Made by a program: the position numbers and the translations under genes. The notes under the pieces are model-generated. The model saw nothing but the letters and a program-made list of their open reading frames with translations, was not told where the DNA came from and searched no databases. Source: Zizania palustris (lineage: Eukaryota > Streptophyta > Magnoliopsida > Poales > Poaceae). Taken from it: a stretch of 64,000 nucleotides of DNA. Position 1 is the first letter of the stretch; every line of letters begins with the position of its first letter. Shown here in pieces: positions 20,409 to 32,300 of this stretch. Where the stretch lies: assembly GCA_019279435.1 (NCBI GenBank), contig JAAALK010000079.1, positions 82,888,162 through 82,952,161 of the forward strand. The letters run 5' to 3'.

Positions 20409-21594
20409 AACATCTGTGTCGGGGATAACCTCCTAGAGTTGGCTACTCTCGTCGACCTCTGATAGTACTTCAGATTCAACTACTTATTGTGGTGCTGGGT
20501 CTATAGTTGGAAGGATAGAAGGAGTGGAATAGACCAGCAAAATCTGTTCCTAACCTTTCTCTATCGCCCTTCTAATATACCCCGTCCACATGTTGTTTGA
20601 GGTAATATGAGCCATCTCCCAAAATAACCCTTCGGGTACACGACTGCATCAAGCATACATATACAAACCCCACTACTCCATATCTACTCGAAAAATACGA
20701 TACATCCCGTGCTTAATTCTATCAATGCCATGCTCCTCCACTCGAAACAAACTATTTTTAGTATATTGAAAACTACTAAGATCAACACCGTCATAACCAA
20801 TAATTATTTGACCATCCATAGTAAATCCTAAATGATGTTATATCCATAATCCCTAAAAACATTAAGTTCACACCAACGTAGCTAAATTAAGCATCGAACA
20901 ATATACCGAAAATGCAGAAGCAAACAACATAACTAAAATAAGTACTTTCAACCATAAAGCTTTTAATAATATGATAACTATGTTCACATTACAGAGTGCA
21001 TTACATATATAACATGGTAAAGTAAACTATGTTCAAATTCTAGAGTGCATTAAATATATAACACAGTAAAGTAAACTATGTGCAAATACCTGCATTTGCA
21101 CTAGACAACAGTAGATGCAATGGCAGTCTGGTCTTGCGTTACCAAGCTAGCAACAAAAATAGAGCTACACACAATGAAGTAATATGTTCAAAAAAATTCT
21201 AAACTATTCGTAAAGTACACAAATTATTAATGTAAATGCGGTCAAAACAACCCCTAAATTATGTGTAAATGAGGATAAAAGTACCCCTAAATTATTGTCA
21301 CATTATGTTGTAAATACCAATACAGAATTGTTTGGTACATCTACATTATCGCTAAATTATGTCTTCAAAACCCATAAATTATTTCCAATAAACCCCTTAA
21401 CTATGTGTTAAATATTTATAATTTATCTCTAATTTATGTACTAACTATTTATTAAATACCTATAAAGTACCCCTCCATTATCTGTAAACTACCACTAAAT
21501 TACTGCTAGTTACTCTTAAAGTATCACTAAATTACTAGTAAATTACTTGTAAAGTACTCCTAAATTATACTACAAAAAATAAAACAAGTAGGGA
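20409..21594. other. MULE interior, non-coding
   Basis: AT-rich sequence between the transposase start and the right terminal repeat. It includes a likely 5' UTR intron, because a donor (CTCGAG then GTAAGTTT, minus strand, at 21607) lies in the repeat. No frame of interest. Confidence 0.5.
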
Positions 21595-21895
21595 GAAGAA
21601 AACTTACCTCGAGTTGAAGAATGGAGCCAACTGAGTGAGGGAGGGGGGAGCATTCGGCCCCCTTATATAGAGCAACATTCGACCTTTGAATGGCCTAACC
21701 ATGTTAATGTGGCATGGTTCGGCCGAAGTAGTCGTTGCTGTCTCATGTACTGATCGTTGCCTGGCCACGTCAATGTGGTTCGCCGAACCATACTGACGTG
21801 GCAAGGTTTGGCCGACCATCAGCCGAACCAGGACTGATGTCAACTGGTTCAGCCGATGATTGATGTTAACTGGTTCGGCCGATGATGGGTCGACC
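21595..21895 (-). repeat. right terminal inverted repeat of the MULE, with promoter and direct sub-repeats
   Basis: Contains TATATAAGG on the minus strand (21661-21669), a splice donor at its inner edge, and four or five direct copies of a GGTTCGGCCGA-type motif separated by 20-30 bp toward the outer end. It would drive the transposase. Confidence 0.72.
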
Positions 21896-22293
21896 GATAT
21901 TTATTTTTGAAATTTTTTGAATCGGCTATACACAATTGAATTTTTTTCAAAAAAAATATTTAAAACATTCTGTACACACGTGCGTACTTAGATGCCATGG
22001 ATCATTTGAGATTGATTGAAACGCGAAAGTTTTGTTGGCTTCTCACACACACGTGACCGGTCGATTGTACATAATTAACAAGCAACTACAATGGGAGTAT
22101 CAAACTATCGCAGTACGTCTTGGATACTTGGTTTGATTTAATTTTATTTGTTCGTGGTTGGGATAAAACAACTCGTCGGGGTCGTACTTGCATTTTTGTC
22201 GGCAAACGTGATTGACGATTATACGTAGTTTCCTTCTTATTTTCCACGTGCAATTATTAAGGAGAGGACATCACACGCATACATATATACATA
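21896..22293. other. anonymous AT-rich DNA between MULE and small CACTA
   Basis: I see no gene, terminal repeat or duplication in this stretch. Confidence 0.5.
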
Positions 22294-24011
22294 CACTACA
22301 GTAAAGCAATGGTTTGTGAAGTGCCGCAAGTACTTGACGAAGCCCATTATGCAATCAACGAAGGGTTTATCGAATGATATACTCTGACAAAAAAAACTTG
22401 GTGAACCTATTATCACACACGATACTCGACGAACAAAGTGACTTCACGATGTGCACATAGACGTGATGGTGGGTTTATTGAGTGTCAAAATTTGGTAGTC
22501 AAAAAACAAATAAACAAAAAATAAAAAATAGGAGACAATATTTTATCGAACACTTGACGGGTACGGCATGGCATGACATGAGTTAGGGTAACGGTGACAT
22601 GGGAGCACGACGCAACAATGATAGGGGCATGGTGTGACGACTAGGCGACGATGAAGACGAAGGTGATGGATGCACAGCCACACGATGTGGAGGGTGGGCG
22701 GAGAGGGCTGGAGAGGATGCTGGTGGCAAGAAAGAGGCGAGTGGATTAGGCTGAGAGTGAGGAAGAAACTTTACGCGTGGGCAATTTAAAGGTTGGTGAA
22801 AAAACAGGTGCCTGAGATTCAAAAAAATTAGAGCGACATGACGAAAAATTATGAGGAAGAAACTTGAATTTTTTGTTTGCCAAGTGCGAGCGCTTGACAA
22901 ACACAAATTTGACACTCGACAATATTTTTTTTAAATTTCTTTCAAATGTGTTTTTCATTTTTTGACTTGTCAATTTTTATGAAACATTATCAAATTTAGT
23001 GGATAAGTCGTAAAAATGGACTCAAGAATATGAATATGTTTTTCGACAATTTAGTTTATTATTTCACGCCATTACGGTTCAAATTTTAATAGTTCAAACA
23101 CAATTAATTAATTAAAAAAGCTAAGTGACCTAGAAAAATACGAAATTTTTGCATGGGATAAGATATGATGTATTTTAATTATAGAAAAAATGTAAAGTTC
23201 AAAACAAGATTAAAACATCGATTTGATTTTAAACCCAACTCATTCATTCTTTAAATCCTAATTCATTCTCAAAAAATATTTGAAGTCTGAACATCGTCCG
23301 TGATAACTTTCTATAAACATTATTAATTTTTTTATTACAACATCTATATAACATATTATAACACAGTGACATGTCTCATATTTTTCAATTTTTATTTGAT
23401 TTTTAAAAAAATTTAAAACTATTAAGCTCCATGTTACTAATCGAGTGTCGTAACCTAGATTTTTTAATTTTTCTTTCAATTTAGTGGATAATAATTAAAA
23501 ATGGTCTAAAAACATGAATATAGTTTTTCTTTAAATTTTAGTTTATTATTTCATACACATCCATTTCAATTTCACCTATTTCAATTTAAATCCTGGAAAC
23601 ATACTTAATGAATTAAACATATCAAACTGAGCTAGAAAAATGCAAAATTTTTACATGGAATAAGATATATTGTATTTTGAGTGTAGATAAAATTTCAAAC
23701 TAAAACTAGTTGCAAATATCACGTAAGTTCGAAACATTCTTTCACACAAATTGATGAATATCCTTGTTTGCCGAGTGTACACACTCGGCAGCCTGAAATT
23801 TTTTCCCACTTAAACACACCATCGCAACATCTGTTTGTACTGATTTTTTTTATTTTTTTTATGAGTGTTATTGTGTTTGCTGAGTGTATTCCCTATAGGC
23901 ACTCAATAAATAACCCTTTTCACCGAGTGTAATAGTTTGCCGAGTGCCCAACATAATACACTCGACAAAGATTACGATGTACATTCAGCGAATCTGAAGT
24001 TTGCCATAGTG
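22294..24011. mobile_element. small non-autonomous CACTA transposon (1718 bp)
   Basis: The left end reads CACTACAGTAAAGC. The right end, inverted, reads CACTATGGCAAACTTC. The 3-bp duplication ATA is at 22291-22293 and 24012-24014. The right subterminal region contains inverted TTTGCCGAGTG / CACTCGGCA motifs typical of a common grass CACTA group. The interior is AT-rich with no transposase. The two ends match only partly (9 of the first 12), so this is an old copy. Confidence 0.78.
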
Positions 24012-24043
24012 ATACAAACACACACATGTCTACATATATGTAT

Positions 24044-24193
24044 TAGGGTTAATTTTTTATGTGCCATTATAATTTTTATGGTTTTCTAATATGCCATGAG
24101 TTTGTCACTGACATATGGGGACCGTCACAGTTACTGACATTGGCATGTAGGAAATTCTTAAAAATTATAATGGCATGCGAGAAATTTTCCCTA
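24044..24193. mobile_element. MITE-like hairpin element (150 bp)
   Basis: Imperfect terminal inverted repeat: TAGGGTTAATTTTT at the left and its complement-like CCCTA at the right, with a strongly paired inner part GCCATTATAATTTTT on both arms. It has no coding capacity. A TA or TAT flanking repeat is possible, so Stowaway-like or Mutator-like origin is undecided. Confidence 0.6.
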
Positions 24194-25146
24194 TATATTA
24201 ATACCAGCTTGGCTACTTAATTGACAGTCTAATTTTTTCTCACTTATGTAATCAGTTATCCAAACTTAAATAAAAAATATAACTTTTAATTTTTTTTATT
24301 ATTTAAAGATGTGTTAATCATTGACAATTTAAGGATCTATTTGTTAGAGTTGCAGATTCTATTTCTTGATGCTCCCGATTCTAATTTTTTCTAAACCAGA
24401 CAGTGACAAGAATCAAAATCAATTGAATAAAGTGTTTGCCTAGAGGTCTAAAGTTTATATTTGCATAGTTGGAGTGGAGGGTAAAATGTCTAGAATACCC
24501 TTGGATTTACATGAGTAGGTTAGGTCCCATTTAGATGCAAGAAATGGTTCGGTTGTGGCTAGAATCACATCCAAACGATATTTTTGTGAAGTGTTTTGAA
24601 TCGAAAACATTTTTATTTTTTACAACAGGGGGGATCATCTAAAAGGTTGTTTCAGACTGATTGTAGTTTATTTCAAGAGAATCTAGAGCTGTAGCCAAAT
24701 GATTTCATAAGTGATTATGATTGAAGCTCCACCAACATTTCTGAATAGAGTCTAGATCTGAATTGTCTCTCAGAATCTAGATCCCTACCAAAAGCACCAT
24801 AAGTATAGAGGGATAGATGGCGATGATATGCCAGCAGGAGACAAGGAAGAAGATAGCAATGTGCCAGACAAAAGAGAGTCGACGACGCATTATGAATAGG
24901 AGATTCAACAACCGCCTATAGAGGACAAAGCGGCGACATGCCCTTGCTAGGGTTTGGTCATCGGGTAGTGAGTTAATGGAGACAACGACAACCCAAGTAG
25001 AGGAGAGTCATAAGCACATCGAGAAAGATGAGATCTGATGGTGAGGCAGAGCGAAGGGTTCATGGATAGGGTTTGTGGTTACCGATTAGGGGGCAGGGGG
25101 GAGTGAGAGACACCTAGGACACAACCATACCAAGGTTATATGGATG
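24194..25146. other. anonymous DNA, possibly an eroded PIF/hAT-type MITE
   Basis: At about 24330-24810 the edges read GGATCTATTTGTTAGAG and, inverted, GGTGCTTTTGGTAGGGATC, reminiscent of degenerate MITE ends that start with a Gly/Thr-rich TTTGGT motif. Target duplication is not evident. The rest is unremarkable. Confidence 0.3.
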
Positions 25147-25949
25147 TTGTTAGAATATGGGCAAAGTTCATATAATATTTATAAATTTTGAATAAATCTC
25201 AAAGGCCCATATAGTACAAGAGAATGGTGCAAATCTTTTTTTCACCTTGCTAGTATTAGTGAACAATGATCACTAACTTAATTAAATAGTGAAGTTGTAT
25301 ATGCTAGTTGAGAGATCTCCGGGAGGAGAGGGGGACCGAGTACCTCTCCTTTTAATGGCCGACTCAGACTTCTCCTGATCCCATGCGCCCTGATCGGGAG
25401 CGCCCAATCGATTATGGTTGAGGGGCCCTATCGTGTGGTGCCATATAAAAGGAGGCCGGGGCACCTGAATAGTGGTTTTTCATCATGCTAGCTCTCCATC
25501 CTACAAACCCTAAGCCTACTCGATTTGTTCTTGGCACCAAAGCGATGGGAGGCCCTTGATTCCACATCAGCCTCATCGTTCAACTTCTCCGCCATCACGC
25601 ATGTTGGCGCCATGGCAGGATCATCGTCCTCTTCTAAACCCAAAGGTGTGTACTCCAATTCCCTCTCGGTTTTACCTAAGAACATCTACCATGTTAATCC
25701 TAAGTGCTACCCGGCTAGACCTAGTGCTTGTGATCCACCCAAAACCCTAGGCTAGTTAGTGTTAGGGTGGCATCGGGCTCTCTGTGCCGATGCCACCACC
25801 ACTCTAAGCTCATCTACAGAAACCCTAATAAATCCTCGTAGAATCCCTAAGAGGCAGAGGGTTTTCAGTTCAGTGAAGAACAAATAAACAGGCCGAACCC
25901 TACCACTAAACCTAGCTGAAAAGAACCCCTAAGAGTAAGAGAGATCAGG
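25147..25949 (+). promoter_or_regulatory. putative LTR and leader of the outer copia, with TATA box
   Basis: A candidate TG start at 25147, TATAAAAGG at about 25444-25452, then a C-rich leader with repeated CCCTAA-type motifs. A perfect 11-bp inverted repeat with a 10-nt loop lies at 25766-25797. A short frame at 25609-25755 begins MAGSSSSSKPKG but has no recognised family. The sequence continues at 38374 after the Tekay element. Confidence 0.45.
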
Positions 25950-28900
25950 TGTGACGCCCCGATTTATCAAATCGAGACATTATTGAATTTCAGAAGAAAA
26001 ACAATAATACAAGAGGATCATCACGCGACAACGTACATACGACAATATCCATGGTACGCAAACCATATTTATTACATCAAAGTTTAGTAAAAACAGTAAT
26101 GAAAATAATTAGAAAGCGGCATGACGAACATCTCCTTCAGGATCTTTCTTCTCGACTGGGTCGCTACTCCAGACCGTCTTCATAGTAAACATCCTCTGTG
26201 GGGTCCAACGGGTATGAGTACAAAAAGTACTCAACAAGTCACCGCAAATGCAAGTAATAATGCAGGATAATAAACAAGGAAGGGTAATGGCTAACATTGC
26301 GGAAAAGTACAGTTTCAGTTATTGCATTTAGTGTAATCACATTTTAATCATGCGGAAAAGTAAACATGAATATCAACAACATCAACTAACTCGAGGAGTA
26401 CGTTTTACCTCCTCGCACAACAGTCCTTACATGTCAATCCATCATGCACATACATATCCAAAGTAAACTAACTGGGGGATGTCACGCAACCCGCCCTTGA
26501 CCGCGGGCTCGGCTTTTCGAAAAGATTTAAGACTCTGATCAGAGATGTACTACTGTACCCACAAGGCACGCACTCATCCCAAACGAGATGACCCATACCA
26601 CGGGAACTCGTGCCAAAACCTCGATATGAGATGTTCCAAGCGATAACCACCCACTCTAGGTTTCGCCGGCGCGCCGGGCCGCATCCCGGCTAACGTCGCA
26701 CCCCCTTTTGCGCCACATTGGTACAAGTCACCCGCAGGTGCAACTTGACCCATCTCCAAATGGTGGCCTCGGTTTGGAACAACCCATACCTTAGTTAGGA
26801 CTTACCCACTAGACTTGTGGTTAGTACGTAAGTGTATTGCAACGGATCCCTCAGACCGGTCCTTATAGTGCCCCGGGCGCTACCGACCAATGCCCTAGCT
26901 TGCACCCGGAACCCACCATGCATACACTCACAACCATAACTCATCACCAACAGAATTCCCAAGGATAAGAAGTAACGGGGATCATATAATACAACAATTT
27001 TGCTACGACTCATCTTTATCCTATAGCGGTCGTGTCAATACATTGGACACTAGCTAATATCATTGATCATATGGTGACAAGGAGGTTAGGCGAGATAGCA
27101 TGGCTTGGGTTGCACATCAAGGTCGGGGGATCCTAAATAAATATATTGTAAGGGTTTCATTTGACTAATGCATGTATAGCCTATGAGTTTTAGCGATAGT
27201 TTAATCAAACATGGGTTCAATATACTCAAAAGATTAGTTTGGTGACTTGCCTTGTTCAGCGAAAGGAGAGGGAGGGACTTCGGGGAAGTACTCCGGCTCC
27301 TCGGCGACGTCGTAGTCTTTTTAATATAATAAAGTAAAATAAAATGAATATAACATTAAACCAAACAATATAACATCACATAATAATCACATAGGGTTAA
27401 GTTGGTTTGAACAAAAATAAATCAAGTTGTTAAGGTTCTGAAATTCAGTTTATAAATGATTTTAAAAGAGATTAAAATAAAGTGTTATCCTTTGAAAGAG
27501 GGTTTTAAAAGGGGTTATTCTTATTTTTAAGTTCTCTAATAATTTTAAAATGAAGGTTTCATAGAAAACTTAGTGGTTTGTTCATGTCAACAGGAAATAA
27601 ATAAATACAAACTTTACTGGGATTTAAATAATTAAATTTACATTTTTAACCTAAGGGTATTTAAATGTTCATTTAAATAAACATGAAATGTCCAATATAA
27701 ACCTACTGTTTTTATTGTATAAACAAGTAGAGAATAATATTATGAATTTTCTGAGATTGTAATGGCAATTTTTAGAGTTCAAATGCGCCAGATATGAATT
27801 TTACAAGTTTTAAACCTTTTCTGGAATTTATTTTCAAATTTTAAATCCCTCGGGTCCATGGTGAGCCAGGCCCACGGTGAACCCACGCACTGTGCGCGTG
27901 CGCCAGGTCGATCTGGACCGTCGGATCCAGATCCGACGCGCGGGGGCGAGGCGGGGCGCGTTAAAGTGACGTGGACGGCTAGGATTAAAACGTTCGAACC
28001 GGTACGCGATGGACGGCTTGGATGCGATGCGGGGTTTTAAAACTAACGGACGCACGAGATTAAAACTTACCCCTTCGCCGAGATCTAACGGATCAGATTA
28101 AATCGCACGCGGGAATTAATCGTCACCGTCAGATCCAGATCGCACGGTCGTGCGTGAATCCGACACGGCACGGGTACACGACCCGTGCCGGTCATCTTCT
28201 CCGACGACGGCGAGCGGGCCAGCGGCCACGGCGAGCGACGGCGATCGAGTCTAAGGCCTAAAACGGAACGAGGGTGCCATGGGGATCACGGGGGTACCCT
28301 TGCGGTGACGAACGGTCGATGGAGCTAGGCCGACGACGAGCGGAGGCGGTGGAGGCGTTCGGGTCCTCGACGGCGACGACGATCCGGCGAGGTTCGTCGA
28401 CGACGGAGTGGTGGCCGGCGTTGGGGAGATCCTTGCGGTTGTAGCGGTGCGGTCGGCGAGGGCGGAGGGGGACTCCGGCGACGGCGATAGACGGCTAGAG
28501 GTCGGGCGGCGGTGTTGCGCTAAAGACCGAATGGGGGGCGCTCTGTTTGGTCTGAGTTCAATTGGACGCGTGAACCGAGCGCGGCGGGGGTGAGGGGTTT
28601 ATATAGGGTCGTCGGCGAGGGATAACGGGCGACGAATACAAGGAAAGGGGAGGGGAGGTCTTCAATAGCGCCGGTGAGCCTCGGCCATGTACGCGAGCGC
28701 TGATCTCGTGGTTTAATGGCGAGGGTTAACGGGGGGAAACGGTCGGGGGAACGCGGGGAATTCAATGCCGTTGAGTAATTAAGGTGAGGGGGCCGGCGAG
28801 AGCGAATCCGATGTGGAGCTAGGGTTTTGGCCGGCGAGGGGGGATTTGGGGGCGGATCCCGCGGGGAAGACGGGTCCGACAGGTGGGCCAAGGTGGTCAG

Positions 28901-29345
28901 CGGGTGCGAGCGCGCGAGAGAGGGGGCTGACTGGTGGGGTCGAGGCGTCGGGCGCGCGCGTGAAGAGAGGAGGGGTCGCTGACAGGCGGGGCCTGGTTGT
29001 CAGTCCGCGCACGCGGGTGGGAGTGGGCTGGGCCGGCCGGGAGAGAGAGAAGGGAGGGGGAGGGCCCAATACTGTTTGAAACTATTTTCTGATTAAAAAT
29101 AATTGCAGAAAATAGATTAAAATCTTAGGGATACTTCCAAGGTTGGTAAAAATTTATAAAAATTCTCAAAAATATATCTTGGTCTTAGGATCATATACAA
29201 AAAGTTTCACCTCCTAGTTTGGCCATCTGCTCTATGCTGTAGTTCAATTTGGAATAAAAAGGTATTTAAAGTATTTTCAGAAATATATAATCCAAGAAAG
29301 TGAATTAGTATTATTTTTATTGTATTGAAAATTTGGGGTGTTACA
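25950..29345 (-). repeat. 3' LTR of the Tekay-type element
   Basis: Compared by eye with 34973-38368, about fifty differences, mostly transitions, and at most one or two single-base indels. That is roughly 1.5% and implies a fairly recent insertion. TATA box on the minus strand at 28598-28605. Short open frames at 26109-29079 recur at the same offsets in the other LTR and are not genes. Confidence 0.95.
28598..28605 (-). promoter_or_regulatory. TATA box in the 3' LTR of the Tekay-type element
   Basis: TATATAAA on the minus strand in a GC-rich setting; the counterpart in the 5' LTR is at 37621-37628. Confidence 0.65.
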
Positions 29346-29359
29346 AACCTATCCCCCTT
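29346..29359 (-). other. polypurine tract of the Tekay-type element
   Basis: Reads AAGGGGGATAGGTT on the minus strand, directly before the 3' LTR; primes plus-strand DNA synthesis. Confidence 0.88.
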
Positions 29360-29388
29360 ACAAGAATATCGTCCTCGAGATTGGAAAG

Positions 29389-32300
29389 TTACTCGAATAA
29401 CTCGGGGTATTGGGCTTTTAGTTCGTCTTCCTTTTCCCAAGTGGCTTTTTCGGCGGGATGGTTGTTCCATTGGACTTTGCAGAAGCGAACAACGCGACTT
29501 CTGGTTACTCTCTCCTTGGTTTCCAAGATCTTGATGGGTCTTTCTATGTAGGTCAAGTCTTCTTGGACATTAAGCTACTGAAGGTCGGCTTGTTCAGTGG
29601 GTATACGGAGGCACTTCTTCAGCTGAGAGACATGGAACACATCATGAACTCCTGCCAAGGATGGAGGCAGTTCAAGTTGATACGCCACTTCTCCTTGTCG
29701 TCGGAGGATCTGGAAAGGACCGACGTAGCGGGGTGCTAGTTTGCCTTTCATGTTGAACCTTTGAGTGCCGCGGAGGGGAGTGACTCGGAGATAGACATAA
29801 TCGCCCTCCTCAAAGGCTAGGTCTCTTCGACGGTTGTCGGCATAGCTCTTTTGCCTGGATTGGGCTGCCTTCAATCGGTCTCTTATGATCTTAACCTTCT
29901 CTTCAGCTTCTCTTAATAGATCAGTCCCAAACAGTTGTGACTCTCCGGTTTGATCCCAGAGCAACGACGTTCTGCACTTACGTCCATAGAGTGCTTCGAA
30001 CAGGGACATTTGCAGGCTGGCTTGATAGCTGTTGTTGTAGGAGAACTCCGCATATGGTAAGTTCTTGTCCCACATTCCGCCAAAGTCTAGAGCACAAGCT
30101 CTAAGCATATCCTCCAATATTTGGTTGACCCTTTCGGTTCGACCGTCGGTGTGTGGATGATAGGCGGTGCTAAAGTTCAGCCGGGTGCCGAGTTTCTCTT
30201 GAAGGTTCTTCCAAAACTTGGAGGTAAACTGACTCCCACGGTCAGATACAATCTTCTTAGGAACTCCGTGGAGGCACACGATCCGGGTCATATACAACTC
30301 AGCCAACTTGGCGACAGTGTAAGTTGTCTTGACCAGAACGAAGTGAGCTACCTTGGTGAGTCGGTCGATGATCACCCAGATGGAATCATGACCAGCTTGG
30401 GTCCTGGGCAGTCCCGTGATGAAGTCCATTCCTATTTCTTCCCACTTCCATTCAAGGACCTTGAGAGGTTGAAGAAGTCCGGCAGGCCTCTGATGCTCTG
30501 CCTTGACTCGCCGGCATGTGTCGCACTTGGCCACATACTTTGCTATTTCTCTCTTCATGCTGACCCACCAATATTTTTCCTTTAGGTCTTGATACATCTT
30601 CGTACTCCCGGGATGGATGGAGTATAGAGTATCGTGGGCTTCTTGAAGGATGAGGGTCTTCAATTCAGGTTTGTCGGGTACGCAGATCCGGTTTCCGAAC
30701 CAGATGGTACCATGCTCGTCCTCGGAAAATCCGGGGGCTTTACCCTTCCTCATGTTCTGCTGGATCTCCAAGATGTCCGGGTCTTCCCTCTGCTTTTCTC
30801 GGATCTGGTCTATTAAGACAGGCCGAGACTCCAAGGCAGCGAGGTACGCTCGAGTGGCGATTCCCAGATTTAGCCTTTCCATCTCTTTATACAGTAAAGG
30901 AGCTTGGTCCTGAATCATGATGGCATTGTAGTACCCTTTTCGACTAAGGGCGTCTGCCACCACATTCGCTTTGCCCGGATGATAATGGATGCCCAAGTCA
31001 TAATCCTTGATTAGTTCCAACCATCTCCTTTGCCTGAGATTCAGATCTGGTTGGGTGAATATGTACTTGAGGCTCTTGTGGTCGGTGAAGACCTCACACC
31101 GATTTCCCACAAGGTAATGCCTCCATATCTTCAAGGCATGAACCACGACCGCTAGTTACAGGTCGTGGGTTGGGTAGTTCAGCTCATGCGGTCTCAGTTG
31201 TCGGGAGGCGTAGGATATCACTTTCCCCTCTTGCATTAAGACGCATCCCAATCCTTGACGAGAGGCATCACAGTAGACGTGGAAGTCTTTCCGGATGTCT
31301 GGCAGAGTCAGAATAGGGGCTGACACTAGCTTCTTCTTGAGGGTCTGGAAACTTTCTTCGCAATCGGGGGTCCATTCAAACTTCACTTCCTTCTGCAGAA
31401 GTCTAGTCATAGGCTTGGCGATCTTGGAAAAATTCTCGATGAACCGGCGGTAGTATCCGGCCAATCCGAGAAAACTCCGGATCTCAGTCACGGTTGTGGG
31501 CTGCAGCCAGTTGGTTACCGCTTCAACGGTGGTTGGGTCCACTGCTATTCCTCCGGCGGATATAACATGGCCGAGGAACTTCACCTCAGACGACCAAAAT
31601 TCGCATTTGCTGTATTTGGCATACAGTTGCTGCTCCCTTAGCTTTCCGAGGGCCAGACAGAGGTGAGTCTCGTGTTCTTCCTTGGTCTTGGAGTAAACGA
31701 GGATATCGTCGATGAATACCACGATGAACTTGTCCAAGAACTCCATGAATACATTGTTCATCATGTTCATGAAAAAGGCCGGGGCATTCGTGAGTCCGAA
31801 CGACATCACGGTGTACTCGTAGAGTCCATAGCGGGAGGTGAAGGCAGTCTTGGGTATGTCTTCTTCTCTAATCCTCAACTGGTGATAACCTGACCTGAGG
31901 TCAATCTTGGAAAACACCGAGGATCCTTTCAGCTGATCGAACAGGTCGTCGATCCGAGGCAATGGGTACTTGTTCTTGATGGTTACGTCGTTCAAGGCTC
32001 TATAGTCCACGCACATCCTCTTGGTCTTGTCCTTCTTTATGGCAAATATAACCGGTGCACCCCAGGGTGAGGTACTTGGTCGAATATACCCTTTTTGCTC
32101 TAAGTCTTCGATGTTGCTCTTGACTTCGGCTAGTTCATTGGCGGCCATCTGGTACGGGCGCTTGGAGATTGGAGTGGTCCCGGGGACAAGTTCGATTCTG
32201 AATTCGATGTCCCTCTTGGGAGGCATTCTGGGTAGGTCTTCAGGGAATACATCCGCAAACTCCTTGACTATAGGTACCTCTTCAAGAGCTATCGAGCGAA

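Larger units (their letters stand above)
17356..21895. mobile_element. Mutator-like element (MULE), deletion derivative, left end cut by copia copy 2
   Basis: Long terminal inverted repeats (17356-17545 and about 21595-21895) flank two convergent broken genes: a zinc-finger-like ORF on the plus strand (17830-18380) and a mudrA-type transposase on the minus strand (18786-20408). The left repeat is missing its outer 100-150 bp relative to the right one, which fits insertion of copia copy 2 into it. The right boundary is approximate because I cannot see the outermost bases paired. With a catalytic-domain deletion in the transposase it is non-autonomous. Confidence 0.8.

Noticed and set aside
25488..25755. 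Small host gene beginning MAGSSSSSKPKG
   Set aside because: Short, Ser-rich, ends soon, no family, and lies in the likely leader of the outer copia.
26109..29079. Series of short open frames repeated at 35132-38103
   Set aside because: They lie at the same offsets in the two LTRs of the Tekay element and show no protein family; they are LTR sequence, not duplicated genes.
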